Part shown: piece by piece, positions 27,836 to 36,867 of the stretch
Layout of the letters: every line of letters starts with the position of its first letter
Position numbering within the stretch: position 1 is the stretch's first letter
Source: RYN-230 sp963723595
GTDB lineage: Bacteria; Actinomycetota; Actinomycetes; Streptosporangiales; Streptosporangiaceae
DNA length: 64,000 bases
Assembly (NCBI GenBank): GCA_963723595.1
Contig: CAVRRQ010000002.1
Span: 1,116,001 to 1,180,000, forward strand
Direction: 5' to 3'
Position numbers and translations under genes: made by a program
Notes under the pieces: generated by a model
The model's input: only the letters and a program-made list of their open reading frames with translations
Database searches by the model: none
What the model was told of the DNA's origin: nothing

Positions 27836-29462
27836 TTAGTGCGCGTGGCCGTGCGAGTGACCGTGGCCACCCGCCGCCGCCTCGTCCTCTTCCTCGGGCC
27901 TGTCCGCCACCAGTGCCTCGGTGGTCAGGAGCATGGCCGCGATGGACGCGGCGTTGAGCACCGCGGACCGGGTCACCTTGACCGGGTCGATGACGCCCTG
28001 GGCCAGCAGGTCACCGTACTCGCCGGTGGCCGCGTTGTAGCCCTGGCCGTGCGGCAGGTCCGCGATCTTGGCCACGACGACCATGCCCTCGACGCCGGCG
28101 TTCTCGGCGATCCAGCGGGCCGGCGCGACGAGGGCGCTGCGCACCACCGCCACCCCGGTCGCCTCGTCGCCGGTCTTGCCGAGGTCACCCAGCTTCGCCG
28201 CGATGTGCACGAGGGCGCTGCCGCCGCCAGGGACGATGCCTTCCTCGATCGCGGCCCGGGTCGCCGAGATCGCGTCCTCGAGGCGGTGCTTCTTCTCCTT
28301 CAGCTCCACCTCGGTGGCGGCGCCGACCCGGAGGACGGCTACCCCGCCGGACAGCTTGGCTACCCGCTCCTGCAGCTTCTCGCGGTCCCAGTCCGAGTCG
28401 GTCGCCTCGATCTCGGCCCGGAGCTGGCGGACCCGGTCGCTGATGGCCTCGGCGTCGCCGGTGCCATCCACGATCGTGGTGGTGTCCTTGGTCACCACGA
28501 CCCGGCGGGCCTGGCCGAGGCGTCTCGAGCCCGATGTTCTCGAGCTTGAGGCCGATCTCCTCGCTGACCACCTCACCGCCGGTGAGGATGGCGATGTCAG
28601 CGAGCATGGCCTTGCGCCGGTCACCAAAGCCCGGGGCCTTGACCGCCACGACGTTGAGCAGGCCGCGAATCTTGTTCACGACCAGCGTGGAAAGGGCCTC
28701 GCCGTCAACGTCCTCGGCAATGATCAGGAACGGCTTCTTGGTCTGGGCGACCTTTTCCAGCAGCGGCAGGAAATCCGCCATCGACGAGATCTTGCCCGCG
28801 TGCAGCAGGATGTAGGCGTCGTCCGTAACGGCTTCCATCCGCTCCGGGTCGGTCACGAAGTACGGGGAGATGTAGCCCTTGTCGAACTGCATTCCCTCGG
28901 TGAACTCGAGCTCGAGGCCCATGGTCGGCGATTCCTCGACGGTGATGACACCGTCCTTGCCGACCTTGCTGAAGGCCTCGGCGATGAGCTCGCCGATCTT
29001 GGTGTCCTGGGCGGAGACCGTGGCCACGTTGGCGATCTCCTGCTGCTCCTCGACCTCACTGGCCGACTCCAGCAGCAGGTCGGACACGGCGGCCGCGGCC
29101 GCGTCGATTCCCTTCTTCATCGCCATGGGGTTCGCGCCCGCGGTGACGGAGCGGCGGCCCTCACGGACCATCGCCTGCGCCAGCACGGTCGCGGTCGTGG
29201 TGCCGTCGCCGGCCACGTCGTTGGTCTTGGTGGCGACTTCCTTGGCGAGCTGAGCACCCAGATTCTCGTACGGGTCCTCCAGGTCGATCTCACGCGCGAC
29301 GGTCACGCCGTCGTTGGTGATGGTCGGAGCGCCCCACTTCTTGTCGATCACGACGTTGCGGCCCTTCGGACCCAGCGTCACCTTGACGGCGTCGGCGAGG
29401 CGGTTCACGCCACGCTCGAGCGCGCGCCGTGCCTCCTCGTCGAACTCCAGCATCTTGGCCAT
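27836..29462 (-). CDS. groEL: Chaperonin GroEL1 (Cpn60) with His-rich tail, one frameshift
   Basis: 60-kDa chaperonin, 541 residues restored. Start MAKMLEFDEEARRALERGVNRLADAVKVTLGPKGRNVVIDK and ATP-site motif NDVAGDGTTTATVLAQAM are typical. An extra base at about 28519-28520 (GACGCCTCGG should be GACGCTCGG) separates ...ENIGLET from LGQARRVVVTKDTTT. The C-terminus is GGHGHSHGHAH, the His-rich form of the actinobacterial GroEL1 encoded beside groES, unlike the Gly-Met tail of the stand-alone GroEL2. The start at 29462 has a GAGGTGCTC leader; two upstream codons are an alternative. Confidence 0.95.
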
Positions 29463-29569
29463 GAGCACCTCAAATTGCCATGTATGGGTCGTGCCCGGCG
29501 GCCGGCGATGACCCGGCCGCGGGCCCGGTTCAGTCCTGCGGACCTATGTCCTGGGGACGTCTGGTTTAC

Positions 29570-29612
29570 GGACTACCGCCCCGGACGCCAGGAAGCGCCG
29601 GGGCGGTGGTCC
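29570..29612 (-). terminator. Hairpin between groES and groEL, 15-base arms
   Basis: Arms 29570-29584 and 29598-29612 pair at 14 of 15 positions. With the second hairpin just upstream (29625-29649) it could attenuate groEL relative to groES or mark processing ends of the mRNA. Confidence 0.55.
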
Positions 29613-29624
29613 GATGCGGTCCCT

Positions 29625-29649
29625 GGCCGCGGGCTGTGGGCCCGCGGCC
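29625..29649 (-). terminator. Hairpin just downstream of groES, perfect 10-bp stem
   Basis: GGCCGCGGGC and GCCCGCGGCC flank TGTGG, 22 bases past the groES stop. There is no T-run. It may act as a partial terminator or processing stem in the groES-groEL transcript. Confidence 0.5.
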
Positions 29650-29670
29650 CGCCGCCGGTTACTGCTCGAT

Positions 29671-29982
29671 CTACTTCTCGATGATGGCGAGCACGTCACG
29701 AGCGGAGAGCACCAGGTACTCCTCGCCGTGGTACTTCACCTCGGTGCCGCCGTACTTGCTGTACAGCACCACGTCACCGACCTTGACGTCCATCGGCACG
29801 CGCTTAGCGCCCGCGTCGTCGAACCGGCCGGGGCCCACAGCCAGGACTTCGCCCTCCTGGGGCTTCTCCTTGGCGGTGTCCGGAATCACGAGCCCGGACG
29901 CCGTGGTCTGCTCGGCCTCGAGGGTGCGGACCACGATCCGGTCTTCGAGTGGCTTGAGAACAACCTTGGTAGCGGTCGCCAC
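29671..29982 (-). CDS. groES: Co-chaperonin GroES (Cpn10)
   Basis: Intact 103-residue co-chaperonin forming the heptameric lid of GroEL. VVLKPLEDRIVVRTLEAEQTTASGLVIPDTAKEKPQEGEVLAVGPG includes the mobile loop, and VGDVVLYSKYGGTEVKYHGEEYLVL the beta-barrel. A GGAGGAGG site precedes the ATG. Upstream lies a CIRCE element, so heat-shock control by HrcA is expected. Confidence 0.97.
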   Translation of the reverse strand: MATATKVVLKPLEDRIVVRTLEAEQTTASGLVIPDTAKEKPQEGEVLAVGPGRFDDAGAKRVPMDVKVGDVVLYSKYGGTEVKYHGEEYLVLSARDVLAIIEK

Positions 29983-30082
29983 GATCTGACCTCCTCCTCC
30001 GAAAAGGATGGGGAAACGACTATTAGAGAGGAACGACCATGGCCAGCTGTCGTCGCGGGTGCCAGTCCAGCCTTGCGTCGCA

Positions 30083-30109
30083 TTAGCACTCTACCCTAGA
30101 GAGTGCCAG
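30083..30109. promoter_or_regulatory. CIRCE element (HrcA operator) upstream of groES
   Basis: TTAGCACTC-N9-GAGTGCCAG closely matches the CIRCE consensus TTAGCACTC-N9-GAGTGCTAA; only two bases of the right arm differ. It is 101 bases upstream of the groES start on the minus strand, where HrcA would repress the groES-groEL unit. Confidence 0.92.
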
Positions 30110-30147
30110 TCCCGAACAGTAGTCCGGGCGCGCCGCGACGTCAAACC

Positions 30148-31230
30148 TCAGGCGCGCCACCTGGGCGGATCTCCGCGGGCGCAAGCACCAGTCAGACCAG
30201 GACGCTGGTCACCGGGCAGCGCCGAATCGGCGCCCACATCCAGCGGCGACGGCTTGGCGTCGCGGGCCACGAGTTCGGCGCCCAGCGCGGCCACCATGGC
30301 CCCGTTGTCGGTGCACAGGCCGGGCCGCGGCACCCGCAGCCGGATACCGGCCGCCTCGCAGCGCTCCGCGGCCAGCGCGCGCAGCCGGGAGTTGGCCGCC
30401 ACGCCGCCCCCGATGACCAGGTGGTCCACGCCGTTGGCCCGGCAGGCCTGCACCGCCTTGCGGGTCAGCACGTCGGCCACGGCCTCCTGGAAGGACGCCG
30501 CGACGTCCGCCACGGGCACACTGGCCCCGGCCGCGCGCCGCTCTTCCACCCAGCGGGCCACCGCGGTCTTCAGGCCCGAGAAGGAGAAGTCGAAGGTCTG
30601 GTCCCGGTACTTGGCCCGGGGGAAGGCGATCGCGCCCGGATCCCCGGCCCGGGCCTCCCGGTCGATCGGCGGGCCGCCCGGGAACGGCAGCCCCAGCACC
30701 CGGGCCACCTTGTCGTAAGCCTCACCGGCGGCGTCGTCGATGGTGGCGCCCAGCGGCTGCACGTCTCCGGTGATGTCCCGGGCCAGCAGCAGCGACGAGT
30801 GCCCGCCGGACACCAGCAGCGCGATGGCCGGCTCGGGCAGCGCGCCGTGCTCCAGCTGGTCCACGGCGATGTGCGCGGCCAGGTGGTTCACCGCGTACAG
30901 CGGCTTACCCAGGGCCAGCGCGTAAGCCTTGGCCGCGCAGACCCCCACCAGCAGGGCGCCGGTCAGCCCCGGGCCCGCGGTCACCGCGATCGCGTCCACG
31001 TCGGCCAGCGTGACGCCGGCCGTGGCCAGCGCCCGGTCCACCGCCGGGACCATGGCCTCCAGGTGCGCGCGGCTGGCCACCTCGGGTACCACGCCACCGA
31101 ACCGGGCGTGCTCGGCCACGCTCGAGGCCACCGAATCGGCCAGCAGCTCATGCCCGCGCACCAGTCCGGCGCCGGTCTCGTCGCAGGACGTCTCGATGCC
31201 CAGGACCAGGGGGGCGAGGGGGGCCGTCAT
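30148..31230 (-). CDS. tsaD: tRNA N6-adenosine threonylcarbamoyltransferase
   Basis: Transfers threonylcarbamoyl to A37 of ANN-decoding tRNAs (t6A), with TsaB and TsaE. Intact, 360 residues. Visible: LGIETSCDETGAGLV, the metal-binding region NHLAAHIAVDQLE, LLVSGGHSSLLL, GEAYDKVARVLGLPFPGGPPID, and VIGGGVAANSRLRAL. The ATG overlaps the rimI stop (ATGA) and has a GGAGG site inside rimI. The order tsaD-rimI-tsaB is the usual actinobacterial one. Confidence 0.96.
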   Translation of the reverse strand: MTAPLAPLVLGIETSCDETGAGLVRGHELLADSVASSVAEHARFGGVVPEVASRAHLEAMVPAVDRALATAGVTLADVDAIAVTAGPGLTGALLVGVCAAKAYALALGKPLYAVNHLAAHIAVDQLEHGALPEPAIALLVSGGHSSLLLARDITGDVQPLGATIDDAAGEAYDKVARVLGLPFPGGPPIDREARAGDPGAIAFPRAKYRDQTFDFSFSGLKTAVARWVEERRAAGASVPVADVAASFQEAVADVLTRKAVQACRANGVDHLVIGGGVAANSRLRALAAERCEAAGIRLRVPRPGLCTDNGAMVAALGAELVARDAKPSPLDVGADSALPGDQRPGLTGACARGDPPRWRA

Positions 31231-31919
31231 CGGGGACCTCCTGCCGCCGGCCTGGGGTCCCCGTGTCTGGTGCCGGAGCGTCTCGTGCCGGAGAAGCCGA
31301 ACCGGCGGGGCCGGGGCAGGCTCAGCTGCATGACCAGCGCATCCGTCCCGGACGGCTGATAGTAGCCGCGCCGGATGCCGACCTCGGCGAAGCCGCGGCT
31401 GCGGTACAGGCGCTGCGCGCGGTCGTTGTCCACCCGGACTTCGAGGAAGACGTCGGTGCAGCCCCGCCGGGCCGCCTCGGCGAGCAGGGCGTCCAGGAGC
31501 TGGGCCCCGATCCGCTGGCCCCATCGCTCCTGGGCCACGGCCATGGTGAGCACGTCGGCCTGGCCGCCGCCCGGGCTGAGCAGCCCCGCGTAGCCGGCCA
31601 GCTGGCCGGCGCCTGCGGCGTGCTGGGCGTTCCCGGCGTGCTGGGCGTCCCCGGCCTGCCGGGCGTCCTCGGCGACCAGGTAGTACCGCCCGCTAGCCTC
31701 GGCCCCCTCCAGCTCGGACGCCAGCATGGCCTCCGACCACGCCTCGTCACCGAACAGGTCGTGTTCCAGGCGGAGCACGGCGGGGAGGTCGGCGCGGGTC
31801 ATCGCGCGCAGGGCGATACCCGGAGTCGCGGCGGCATCGGAGGGGACCTCCCGGGCAGGCCGGGCGGCCGTGGGATCCGGCGTCGCGGGGACGGGAGGAA
31901 CCGCGTCGTGGCGGGTCAC
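31227..31919 (-). CDS. rimI: Ribosomal protein bS18-alanine N-acetyltransferase (RimI-like)
   Basis: GNAT-fold acetyltransferase, 230 residues. The acetyl-CoA loop region is VAQERWGQRIGAQLLDALLAEAARRG, followed by VFLEVRVDNDRAQRLYRSRGFAEVGIRRGYY. An N-terminal extension of ~35 residues and a low-complexity insert rich in QHAGNAQHA in the middle beta-hairpin make it longer than E. coli RimI. It starts with GTG overlapping the tsaB stop (GTGA) and ends overlapping tsaD (ATGA), so the three are coupled. Confidence 0.9.
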   Translation of the reverse strand: MTRHDAVPPVPATPDPTAARPAREVPSDAAATPGIALRAMTRADLPAVLRLEHDLFGDEAWSEAMLASELEGAEASGRYYLVAEDARQAGDAQHAGNAQHAAGAGQLAGYAGLLSPGGGQADVLTMAVAQERWGQRIGAQLLDALLAEAARRGCTDVFLEVRVDNDRAQRLYRSRGFAEVGIRRGYYQPSGTDALVMQLSLPRPRRFGFSGTRRSGTRHGDPRPAAGGPR

Positions 31920-32602
31920 GGTACCGTCACCCGCTTCGGCGGCCCTGGGACCCGGGCGTCGGGCCGGCGCAGGTAGATCGGCTCCGCTCCGGTCGCGGGT
32001 GCGCCCGCGGCGAGCTGGCCGGCCGCGAGCCGGGCCAGGGTGCCCGCGGCTGGATAGGACGGCTCGATGGCCTCGCCCAGGACACCGGGGTACAGCAGCG
32101 CGCCCGCACCGGCGGCCAGGATGCCGTGGGGGTCCTGGCGGCCTGGGGAGGCGGTCATCTCCGCTACATCCGCCGGGAGGCCGACCGCGGGGCCGTCCAG
32201 CCGGTGCCCGGTGGCGTCGTACCGGGCCCAGTAGACCTCGCGCCGCCGGGCGTCGGTGGCCACGATGAACTCCCGGCCCCCGGCGGTGGCGGCCGCGTCA
32301 GCGGCGATCACGTCGAGCGTGCACACCCCGTACACCGGCACACCCAGGGCGCTGCCGAGGACCCGGGCGGTGACCAGTCCCACACGCAGCCCGGTGTACG
32401 GGCCAGGTCCCGTCCCGGCGGCGACGGCGGTGATGTCCAGCCGGCCCACGCCGGCCTCGGTCAGTACGGCGTCGATGGAGGACGCGAGCAGCTCACCGTG
32501 GCGGCGCGCGTCAACCGTGGTGGTCTCGGCCAGCACGCGGGTCCCGTTATGCAGGGCTACCGTCACGGCTGGCGTCGCGGTGTCGAACGCGAGCAGTAGC
32601 AC
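31916..32602 (-). CDS. tsaB: tRNA threonylcarbamoyladenosine biosynthesis protein TsaB
   Basis: Inactive TsaD homologue that dimerises with TsaD for t6A synthesis. The ASKHA fold opens VLLLAFDTATPAVTVAL, with ARRHGELLASSIDAVLTEAG and GTGPGPYTGLRVGLVTARVLG, which is diagnostic. I start at the GTG of VLLLAFDT; a TTG three codons earlier (32611) is possible. The stop overlaps rimI (GTGA). Upstream in the same direction lies a membrane protein gene, then tsaE. Confidence 0.93.
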   Translation of the reverse strand: MLLLAFDTATPAVTVALHNGTRVLAETTTVDARRHGELLASSIDAVLTEAGVGRLDITAVAAGTGPGPYTGLRVGLVTARVLGSALGVPVYGVCTLDVIAADAAATAGGREFIVATDARRREVYWARYDATGHRLDGPAVGLPADVAEMTASPGRQDPHGILAAGAGALLYPGVLGEAIEPSYPAAGTLARLAAGQLAAGAPATGAEPIYLRRPDARVPGPPKRVTVP

Positions 32603-32666
32603 GGGTGCCAAGCCTAGTTGACCAGGCAGACGGGACAGGACGGCCGAGCGCGTGCCGCCTGGCAGG

Positions 32667-33741
32667 TCACTTCAGCTGGGCGATCACGATCGCGGGCCGC
32701 GGCGATCGCCCCGGCGCGGAGCTGGGCCGGGGACACCGGCCCGTATCCGCCCCGCCCGCTATTGCCTTGCAGCACCGCGGTCAGCACGACGTTGTGGTCC
32801 CGGACCACCACCGTCATCAGCTCCGTCTTGACCCCGCCCGACCGGGTGACCTGCAGCGCGGAGAACGCCTTCGTTCCCAGGCCCGCGATCGCGGCGATGG
32901 TGGCCTTCGGCAGGTGGGTGGCCTTGGCCGGGCTGGTCTTCTGCTGCAGCGCGGAGGCGTAGCCGTCCATGGCCGCGAACGTGGCGCTGCCGTCGCCGCT
33001 GGCCAGGCCGTTCGGCGTGTACGCCTGGACCTGGACGTTCAGCAGCCGGTAGAGCGGCCGCTGGTCCAGCGTCCAGCTGCACAGGCTGGCCTCACCGCCG
33101 TCCAGCGAGTTCGGGGACGCGACGACCCGCTTCCCGGGCAGGTACTGGCCGAGCGTGCTGGCGGTCACCGCGGTGCACGCGTTCGGGACGGTCCTGAACT
33201 CGCCGGCCTGGAAGCTCGTCACCAGCGGGCTGGGGACGCTGGCGGGCTTGCTGCCGCCGCTGACCAGGAACCAGACGCCGACGCCGATCAGCACCGCCAC
33301 GCCGAGCACGCCGCCCCACAGGTATATCGAGCGGCGGTTCCGGCGGGCCCGGGCCGCGGCCTGGCGGCCCCGTGGCCGCGCCGGGGGCGGAATGGCCTCC
33401 GCAGGCTCTTCCTGGTATCCGGGTGGCTCGCCGTACCCGTCGCCGGCGGCCTGGTCGTATCCGGGCCGCTCCTCGTAGCCGGCCGGTGCGCCGCGCCCGG
33501 GCGGCTCGGCGTACCCGGCGGCCGTGCCACGCCGGCCAGGGCCGCCGCGGCCGGTGTCTGGAGGGGCGGCGGAGCGCCGTTTCCCGCGGTCCGAGCCCTC
33601 CGCCCAGCGCGGATCGACGGCGAGCCCCGCCCAGGGCGGAGGTTCCTCGTCGTCGTCCGGGTAGCGGTCATCGCCCCACTGCCGGTCGCCGCGTGGGGAC
33701 AGCCGACCAGAGCGGGGGTTACGGGGCCCCTGCTGAGCCAC
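32667..33741 (-). CDS. Single-pass membrane protein with DUF3558-like extracellular domain, one frameshift
   Basis: About 357 residues. A long, acidic/Pro/Gly-rich cytoplasmic part (repeats such as GYxEPPG, residues ~1-130) precedes RRNRRSIYLWGGVLGVAVLIGVGVWFLV, a transmembrane helix. The outer domain has NACTAVTASTLGQYLPG and SLCSWTLDQRP, two Cys that likely form a disulfide, reminiscent of DUF3558-type lipoproteins. An extra base near 32689-32691 must be removed to reach the stop at 32667 (RDVIAQLK end). It interrupts the usual adjacency of tsaB and tsaE. Function unknown. Confidence 0.7.
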
Positions 33742-33867
33742 GGCGCGCCTCCGGAAAGGGATCAGACCGTGCAGAACGGCGCGAGACGCATTGCCGGACG
33801 CCAGCGCGCTCAGGAACAGCTGAACTCAGCAATGCGGGGACAGTGGAAAACTATATGGCCTTGGGTG

Positions 33868-34392
33868 TCATGGGTAGGGCACAACGCGCGGATCCACGGC
33901 GGATGCCCAACGCCCGCCGATACCGGCCAAAGTTACCCGCCGCATCTCGCCGGGCTCGCCGGCCGGGGGCATCGTGATGGTGACCTCCAGGCGGTCAGCC
34001 GCGAGTTCCTCGACCAGGCCCTCACCCCACTCCACCACGGTCACGCAGTCTTCCAGGGACGCGTCCAGGTCCAGGTCATCTACTTCAGCCACGCTGCCCA
34101 GCCGGTACGCGTCCACGTGCACCAGGCCCGGGCCACCGCGCAGCGGCGGATGAACCCGGGCGATGACGAACGTCGGGGAGGTCACCGGCCCGCGGACGTC
34201 GAGTCCCTGCCCGATGCCCTGCACCAGGGTGGTCTTGCCCGCCCCGAGCGGCCCGGTCAGCACGACCAGGTCACCGGCCCTGAGCACGGCGGCGATCCGC
34301 TGGCCCAGCACCTGCATGTCGTCCGCGGTGGCCACCGGGATGCGGTCGGCCGGAATGCGCGCGGAGTCGTGGCCAGACGCCACGGAAAGCAC
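33868..34392 (-). CDS. tsaE: tRNA threonylcarbamoyladenosine biosynthesis ATPase TsaE
   Basis: Small P-loop ATPase that cycles the TsaD-TsaB complex. Walker A is LTGPLGAGKTTLVQGIGQGL, followed by VTSPTFVIARVH, VHVDAYRLGSVAEVDDLDLD and VTVVEWGEGLVEEL, all typical. The 174-residue length is slightly above the family norm because of both termini. A GTG start (34392) with an AGAAGG-like site is chosen; another GTG is nine bases downstream. The hydrolase gene lies upstream on the same strand. Confidence 0.94.
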   Translation of the reverse strand: MLSVASGHDSARIPADRIPVATADDMQVLGQRIAAVLRAGDLVVLTGPLGAGKTTLVQGIGQGLDVRGPVTSPTFVIARVHPPLRGGPGLVHVDAYRLGSVAEVDDLDLDASLEDCVTVVEWGEGLVEELAADRLEVTITMPPAGEPGEMRRVTLAGIGGRWASAVDPRVVPYP

Positions 34393-34513
34393 CTGCCTTC
34401 TTCACGTGTCTGCCCCGGCCGGGAAATGGCCCGGCCCGCCCAGGGCCCGGAACTGCCGTCACGCCGGGCGCGTCATCCGGAGCGCGCCGACGTCGCCCGC
34501 CAGGGAGCGCGCG

Positions 34514-35633
34514 TCAGGCGGAGCCCGTCAGGCGGAGCGTTCCCGCTCCCGCGTCCACCCTCGCGATCAGGCCGGTGATCGCCTCGTTGACCACCTCGGG
34601 AGCCTCCAGGATAAGGGCGTGGCCGGCGCCCGGCACCCAGACCATCTCGGCGCTGGGAATCGCCTCGGCCAGTTCCAGGCCCAGGGATGGCGAGACCAGC
34701 CGGTCCTTGTCCCCGGTCATCGTGACCACCGGGACCCGGCCCAGGACAGCGAGGGTGTCACGCATGTCCACCGCGTACAGGGCCTCCCCGAACGCCGCGA
34801 TCACCTCGATCGGAGTGGACCTGATCATCTGCTCGAGGAAGTCCACCACCGCGGGATGCACCTGGGGATCACCGAAACCGATGAAGCGGGTGCTGAGGAA
34901 GGACAGGTCACCGGCCACCCGGCGGCTGCCTTCCACCAGCATGGCCCGGTAGCCGGAGGCGGCGCCGCGCAGTACCACCGGAAGGGCCCGGGTGAGCACC
35001 GGCCTGATCGGCCCGGGCATCCACGGGCTGCCCGCGGACAGGCCGCTGGCCGCAGTGGACATCAGGGCCACGCCCGTGACCTTGGTGCCGAAGAGCCCGG
35101 GGTGCTGGCGGGCCAGCGCCATGATGGTCATGCCGCCCATGGAATGACCGGCCAGCACCACCGGCATGTCCCCGGGTGCGACCGCCTTGATGATCAGGTC
35201 CAGGTCGGCGCCGAGCCGGTCGATGCTGGCCACGCCCGCCGCGGACCGCCCGGACCGGCCGTGGTCCCGCTGGTCCCAGAACACCAGCCGGTGCTCGCCC
35301 AGGGCGGCGCGCTGGAAGTGCCAGCAGTCCTGGTTGAGGGTGTAGCCGTGGCAGAAGATGATCGTGAGCGGCTGGGGCGGCGCGCCGCGCCCGGCCCGCT
35401 TCCCGGCCGCGGGCGGCTCGTCGATCTCGACGTGCAGCGGGCACCCCGTCGTCGGTGATGACCGTGAGCGGCTGTCCTCGCAGCTGGCCCAGGTCCTCCG
35501 GCGCCGCGGTGCTGCGCAGCACCTGGGTCCGGCCGATCGCGATCCGCTCGGCCGCCACGACGGCTCCGGCACCCGCCGCCACGGCTCCCGCGGCCAGCCC
35601 GGCCACTCCCGTGATCCGCCGCCAGGTCGCCAT
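34514..35633 (-). CDS. Alpha/beta hydrolase with N-terminal signal/anchor, one frameshift
   Basis: About 372 residues. An N-terminal hydrophobic stretch (ITGVAGLAAGAVAAGAGAVV) is a likely signal anchor. The hydrolase core has FCHGYTLNQDCWHFQ, WDQRDHGRSGR, the nucleophile elbow LAGHSMGGMTIMAL and a C-terminal catalytic His in VPGAGHALILEAPE. One extra base in the GGG run at 35439-35441 separates TVITDDGVP from LHVEIDEPP. The ATG has a GGGAGG site. Genes of this type often sit between alr and tsaE in actinobacteria; the substrate is unknown. Confidence 0.85.
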
Positions 35634-35684
35634 CGAACCTCCCTGCCGCGCGTCCTGGTCCGGCGCCCGCCGGCCCGCGGAGCG

Positions 35685-36867
35685 TCAGGCTAGCGGCCCC
35701 GTCACCGTGCCCGGCAGCCCCGCACCAGGAGACTCACTGTTCTCGTATGCTACTCCACGGTAAGTTCGGGGTACCCCGCCGGCGAAGTTGGTCACGATCT
35801 CGTAGGAGACCGTGTCCAGGGCATCCGCCCACTGCTGGGCCGTGGGCTCACCGGAGTCCCCTGGGCCGAACAGCACCACCTCGTCGCCGGTTTCAGCCTT
35901 CCCGCCCCCGAAGTCGATCACGGACAGGTCCATGCACACGGTGCCGGCGATGCGCCAGCGCTGGCGGCGGACCTGCACCTCGGCTACGCCGGAGGCGCGC
36001 CGGGGTATCCCTTCGGCATAGCCCAGCGGAATCAGCCCCAGGGTGCTCTCGCCCCGGGTGGCGTAGCGATGGCCGTAGGACACCGGGGTGCCCCCCGGGG
36101 ACCCGCTTGACCAGGGTCAGCTGCGTCCGCAGCGTCATGGCCGGCCGGAGCCAGTCCGGGGCGCCCCCGGGGATCGTGGCCAGCCCGTAGATCGCGCCAC
36201 CCGGCCGGACCAGGTCGAACCAGGTGCCCGGGAAGTCGAGGGCCGCCGCGGTGTTGGCCAGGTGGCGGACCTCGGGGCGGGCTCCCGCGGCCTCGGCCAG
36301 CTCAACCGCCTCGGTGAACCGGGCCAGCTGGGCGCCCACCGAGGGATGTCCCGGTATGTCCGCACAGGCCAGATGGGACCAGATCCCCGTGATCGTGATG
36401 TCCCCGGCGGCCTCGGCCGAGCGGGCGGCGGCGACCAGCGCCGGCCAGCCGGCCGGCGTGGCCCCGCCCCGGGCCATCCCCGTGTCGATCTTGAGCTGCA
36501 CCCGGGCCGGGCGCCCCGCCCGGGTGGCCGCGGCCACGATCTCGAGCAGCAGCGGCACCGCGTCCACGGTCAGGTCCACGTCGTCGCGGATGGCGGACTC
36601 GTGCGCCGCGCCGGGGGCGCCGAGCAGGCACAGCACCCGGGTCGTGAGACCGGCCCGGCGCAGCGCCAGCGCCTCGTGCTCGTGCACCACGCCCAGCCAC
36701 TGCGCGCCGCCGGCCACCGCGGCGTGTGCCGCGGGAATCATGCCGTGCCCGTAACCGTCGGCCTTGACCACCGCCATCAGCGGCACCCCGCCGACGTGCT
36801 GGCGCATCGCCTCGACGTTGCGGGCGACGGCGGCCAGATCAATGAGTGCTTCCGCGTGACCGTCCAT
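35685..36867 (-). CDS. alr: Alanine racemase, in frame with the preceding NAD(P)HX repair gene; one frameshift
   Basis: PLP enzyme making D-alanine for peptidoglycan. Visible: AEALIDLAAVARNVEAMR, the PLP lysine in LMAVVKADGYGHGMIPAA, RVQLKIDTGMARGGAT, and in the C-terminal barrel YATRGESTLGLIPLGYAEGIPRR and IAGTVCMDLSVIDFG. An extra G in the six-base run at 36091-36096 shifts the C-terminal third. The ATG of MDGHAEAL (36867) could be the start, with GGGAGG only two bases upstream; however, the frame stays open into the NnrD domain with no stop. See the nnr entry. Confidence 0.9.

Noticed and set aside
27407..27839. Open frames on both strands in the sigma-groEL gap
   Set aside because: They cross the palindrome, simple repeat and terminator hairpin, and encode no recognisable domain.
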